NCBI GenBank assembly: GCA_023127875.1
Contig: JAGMFA010000081.1
Location: forward strand, 1-9,008
Direction: 5' to 3'
Length of the DNA: 9,008 bases
Source of the DNA: Candidatus Zixiibacteriota bacterium
Lineage (GTDB): Bacteria; Zixibacteria; MSB-5A5; SM1-73
Position 1 is the first letter of the stretch, and each line of letters opens with the position of its first letter. Below, one piece after another: positions 6,191 through 9,008 of the stretch. Below the pieces are notes generated by a model. It was not told the DNA's origin. It saw only the letters and a program-made list of their open reading frames with translations, and did not search any database. The translations under genes were made by a program, and so were the position numbers.

Positions 6191-6278
6191 CACGTAGGCC
6201 GAGAAAGGCGCAAAACTTTTGTCATACATTTATCTTGCTTTTCCAGACTCAAGCCTTCATATTTTGCAAGGTGAGTTT

Positions 6279-8957
6279 ATGAAATCTTTAAGTATAATCT
6301 TTTTTGGGGTCTTGGCTATCCTCTCTGGTTGGTTCTGCCACGGTTTGGCATCACCTGAGTTTTTTGAAGATCAGGACAGCATAGAGATTCGTCTGGATTT
6401 TCTTGGTTCCCCAAAAGATGACATCTCTTTCTCTATAAAAACGACGACCAAAAGACCCAAAGTCGGTCTGGCCCTGTCCGGAGGAGGGGCACGCGGGCTT
6501 GCTCAGATAGGGATTTTGAAGGTCTTGGAAAGAGAAAAAATCCCCATCGATTTTATCGCCGGCACCAGCATGGGAGGAATCTTAGGTGGACTTTATGCGG
6601 CAGGCTATTCGACTGAGGAGTTGGAAAAAATAGCAAAAGATATTGACTGGAACGATCTTTTGACTGATACTCCACCACGTCTTTCCCTTTTTCTTTCTCA
6701 AAGGGAGGAAAAAGAGGGCTCGCTTTTTCAGTTTCGCTTGGATGGACTGAAACTATATATACCCACTGCCCTTACCTCAGGTCAGAAGCTGACCAATCTT
6801 TTTACCAACTTAACCATGCGGGCGAATTTAACCTCAAAATGGTTTCAAAAGCCCTACTTGAGCTTCGATAATTTAAAAATTCCTTTTCGTGCCGTTACCA
6901 CAGATTTGGTAACCGGAGAAAGAGTGATTTTGGATTCAGGTGATCTGGCACAATCTTTGAAGGCAACCATGATTATCCCCTTAGCCTTCAGTCCGGTTGA
7001 GTCAGAGGATAGGCTTCTGGTGGATGGGGGACTGGTGGATCCCATTCCAGTTGAGGTAACAAAAGAGATGGGAGCGGATGTGGTGATCGCAATTAATACT
7101 GTCTCCTCCCTTCTTCCCGCAGATAAGATAAAAACCCCCTTGGATGTAGCTAATCAAGCCACCACCATCATGTCCCTGCGAAGACAAAGGGAGGAGCTGG
7201 ACAAGGCTGATTATGTGATCACACCGGATCTGTCTGAATTTTCCTCTATGGATTTTGCCCGAACAGCAGAATTAATCACTTTAGGAGAAACCACAGCCGA
7301 AAGTTTAATCTTTGAGATAAAAAAGGCGATCTCTCAGAACAAATCTCAGTCTTTAGATCAAAACTCACCTGAGTTTAAAATCTGCGAACTGGATTTTAAA
7401 GGAAATCAAAAAATAAAAACGGACTTTATCTTAGAACTTACCAATATTAGACCGGAAAGCACTGTTACCATAGATCAGATCCAATCCGACTTGGAGGAGA
7501 TATATGCTTGCGGATTTTTTGCCGACGTTTACGCGTCGCTTCAAAACATAGGTCCGGAGGAGCATTCTTTACGCTTTTACGTAACAGAAAATCCTCCGCT
7601 GAAAAAGATCGTTTTTGAAAACAATACAATCTACCCCGACTCCATTCTGAACGAACGAATAAACTTTCACTCTACCGAGATCCTTAACTATAGAATATTG
7701 CAACAGATCTTGGATTCTACGGCGTCTGTCTATCATCAAGACGGATACAGTTTAGCTCACATCGAAGAGGTAGATTATGATTCTGCCTCTGGTAGTTTAA
7801 ATATGAAAATAAATGAGGGAATGATCTCTCGTATTGAACTCTCCGGAAATAGGCGGACCAGAAACTGGATGGTGCTGAGGAATTTTCCTCAGAAGGCAGG
7901 AGAGTCGTTCAACTCCCGCAAGGTCACTTCTGGCATTTCCAACATTCACAATACCGGGTTATTTGAAAAGGTGAACTTCTCCACACATCCTACTGAGGAG
8001 GGGATGGTGCTCAAACTGAAAGTCAAGGAGAAGAAGTTCAATATCGTTAGAATCGGCGCGCACTATAGTGATGAATACCAGACCGAGGGATTTTTGCAAT
8101 TTATCGATGCTAACGTTTTCGGGATAGGAAACCGCATTTCCACGCACCTTCAATACGGGGAAAGAAAACAAATTCTTAGGTTGAACTTCAAAGCTGACCG
8201 TATCTTTAAAACTTATCTGACTTACAAGCTCAATATCTTCTATCAGCGTAATCGCAGAAAACTTTTTGAGGATCACCATAAAATCGGTGATTTCTCCCAA
8301 CAAAGAGTGGGGGCAAACTTTTCCTTAGGACAGCATATCTCCAGATTGGGGATCATATCAGTGGAGACCAAGGCGGAGAAGGTGAAAATAGATGATGGCA
8401 TTTTCGAAGACACATACAACATCCGGAGTCTTATCATAAGATCGCTGGTGGATACCTTCGATAAATATCCTTTTCCCCATGAGGGCAAATATCATCATCT
8501 GTATGTGGAGTTGGCAGGAGACATCTTAGGTGGTGATTTAGTTTACCGAAAGGCTTTCACCTCTTTAGAATCTTACTTCCCTTTGCATCGAAGGGTCAAC
8601 TTCCATCCCAGGGTGGCAATAGGCATCTCTGATGGAACCGTGCCCATAAGCGAGAAATTCACCCTGGGAGGATGTGATGATTTCTTTGGACTCTTCAGCG
8701 AAGAACTGAAGGGGGACAAGATGTTCGTGGGGAGCCTGGGATTGCGATTCAAATTCTTTCACCGATTATACTGGACCCTGCGGTATGATATGGGAGAGGT
8801 ATGGTCCAAGTTGGAAAGCATCAAGCTGAAGAATTTAAAACACGGCTTTGGCAGCAGTTTAGCTCTGGATACTCCCCTGGGTCCTTTGGAATTTGCTTAT
8901 GGCGTAGCCACAGATGAATGGGACAAATTCTATTTTGAGTTTGGCTTTGATTTTTAG
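6279..8957 (+). CDS. Patatin-like phospholipase fused to POTRA repeats and Omp85 beta-barrel
   Basis: This is an 892-aa outer-membrane protein of the PlpD-like, type Vd-related architecture. I start it at ATG 6279, preceded by AAGGTGAG; the upstream TTG at 6219 adds residues before the signal peptide and has no ribosome binding site. Residues 1-25 are a Sec signal peptide (KSLSIIFFGVLAILSGWF, likely cleaved after GLA). The patatin domain (about 58-350) has every active-site element: oxyanion loop SGGGARG (67-73), nucleophile elbow GTSMGG with Ser97, and catalytic Asp249 in DGGLVDPIP. Lipid acyl hydrolysis is therefore expected. Three POTRA-like repeats follow (about 366-439, 441-514 and 517-595), each ending in a turn such as 'GLFEKVNF'. 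Residues about 600-892 are a 16-strand-type barrel like BamA/TamA. It has an L6-like LGG...FFGL stretch, then TPLGPLEFAYGVA, and a terminal Phe as beta-signal. Single-POTRA PlpD is shorter; three POTRAs are typical of longer relatives. Whether the patatin domain is released or stays periplasmic cannot be read from sequence. Confidence 0.93.
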   Translation: MKSLSIIFFGVLAILSGWFCHGLASPEFFEDQDSIEIRLDFLGSPKDDISFSIKTTTKRPKVGLALSGGGARGLAQIGILKVLEREKIPIDFIAGTSMGGILGGLYAAGYSTEELEKIAKDIDWNDLLTDTPPRLSLFLSQREEKEGSLFQFRLDGLKLYIPTALTSGQKLTNLFTNLTMRANLTSKWFQKPYLSFDNLKIPFRAVTTDLVTGERVILDSGDLAQSLKATMIIPLAFSPVESEDRLLVDGGLVDPIPVEVTKEMGADVVIAINTVSSLLPADKIKTPLDVANQATTIMSLRRQREELDKADYVITPDLSEFSSMDFARTAELITLGETTAESLIFEIKKAISQNKSQSLDQNSPEFKICELDFKGNQKIKTDFILELTNIRPESTVTIDQIQSDLEEIYACGFFADVYASLQNIGPEEHSLRFYVTENPPLKKIVFENNTIYPDSILNERINFHSTEILNYRILQQILDSTASVYHQDGYSLAHIEEVDYDSASGSLNMKINEGMISRIELSGNRRTRNWMVLRNFPQKAGESFNSRKVTSGISNIHNTGLFEKVNFSTHPTEEGMVLKLKVKEKKFNIVRIGAHYSDEYQTEGFLQFIDANVFGIGNRISTHLQYGERKQILRLNFKADRIFKTYLTYKLNIFYQRNRRKLFEDHHKIGDFSQQRVGANFSLGQHISRLGIISVETKAEKVKIDDGIFEDTYNIRSLIIRSLVDTFDKYPFPHEGKYHHLYVELAGDILGGDLVYRKAFTSLESYFPLHRRVNFHPRVAIGISDGTVPISEKFTLGGCDDFFGLFSEELKGDKMFVGSLGLRFKFFHRLYWTLRYDMGEVWSKLESIKLKNLKHGFGSSLALDTPLGPLEFAYGVATDEWDKFYFEFGFDF

Positions 8958-9008
8958 AAAGGACTAAACAGATAAACCAGAAGCTAACTTACTAAGAGGA
9001 GCAGGAAA

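Larger units (their letters stand above)
5832..6278. other. Divergent intergenic region
   Basis: These 447 bases separate the minus-strand run from the patatin/Omp85 gene. They hold a candidate minus-strand promoter (5883-5911) and a 9-bp AT-rich inverted repeat, AAAGTTTTT / AAAAACTTT (6054-6062 and 6080-6088). They also hold the composite repeat at 6109-6190 and the patatin gene's Shine-Dalgarno (AAGGTGAG). I see no convincing gene and no clear promoter for the plus-strand gene. A short open frame at 5881-6090 lacks a ribosome binding site. Confidence 0.6.

Noticed and set aside
6219..6278. TTG start adding 20 residues to the patatin/Omp85 protein
   Set aside because: It has no ribosome binding site, and the ATG at 6279 has one and is followed directly by a typical signal peptide.

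Overview
The window looks like chromosomal DNA of a Gram-negative, menaquinone-using bacterium. An Omp85-type outer-membrane protein with a patatin passenger implies an outer membrane, and a UbiE/MenG methyltransferase implies quinone synthesis. The short palindromic repeats between genes are of a kind I associate with uncultured or deep-branching lineages, but I cannot name a phylum from this sequence. Coding is moderately AT-rich, with non-ATG starts (GTG, TTG and possibly ACG).

Layout. From 5831 leftwards to 680, seven genes lie on the minus strand. First come two small proteins: an 82-aa two-helix membrane protein and a 78-aa soluble protein. Next is a tightly coupled NfeD / slipin (SPFH) pair, then menG starting one codon after the slipin stop. 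The run ends with two accessory genes: a protein with a PD-(D/E)XK-nuclease-like core (1872-3059) and an unrecognised protein with a SAP-like C-terminal segment (680-1756). The last of these has a good ribosome binding site, but ACG stands where ATG would be expected. Further left (171-491, minus) is the dead N-terminal half of a GNAT acetyltransferase gene, broken by an in-frame stop and cut off at its 3' side. To the right of a divergent intergenic region (5832-6278), a single plus-strand gene encodes a secreted patatin-like phospholipase with POTRA repeats and a BamA/TamA-like beta-barrel.

The first 170 bases, the 492-679 spacer and the divergent region carry no convincing genes. Two of these spacers carry composite inverted-repeat elements: 566-657, which has a second palindrome apparently inserted into a larger one, and 6109-6190.

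How the genes relate. NfeD and slipin form a known membrane-microdomain partnership. menG is translationally close to them, although its pathway is separate. The PD-(D/E)XK-like gene and its downstream neighbour look like an accessory insertion between housekeeping genes and a decaying region. They are the best candidate here for an uncharacterised system, but the sequence alone does not prove that they work together.
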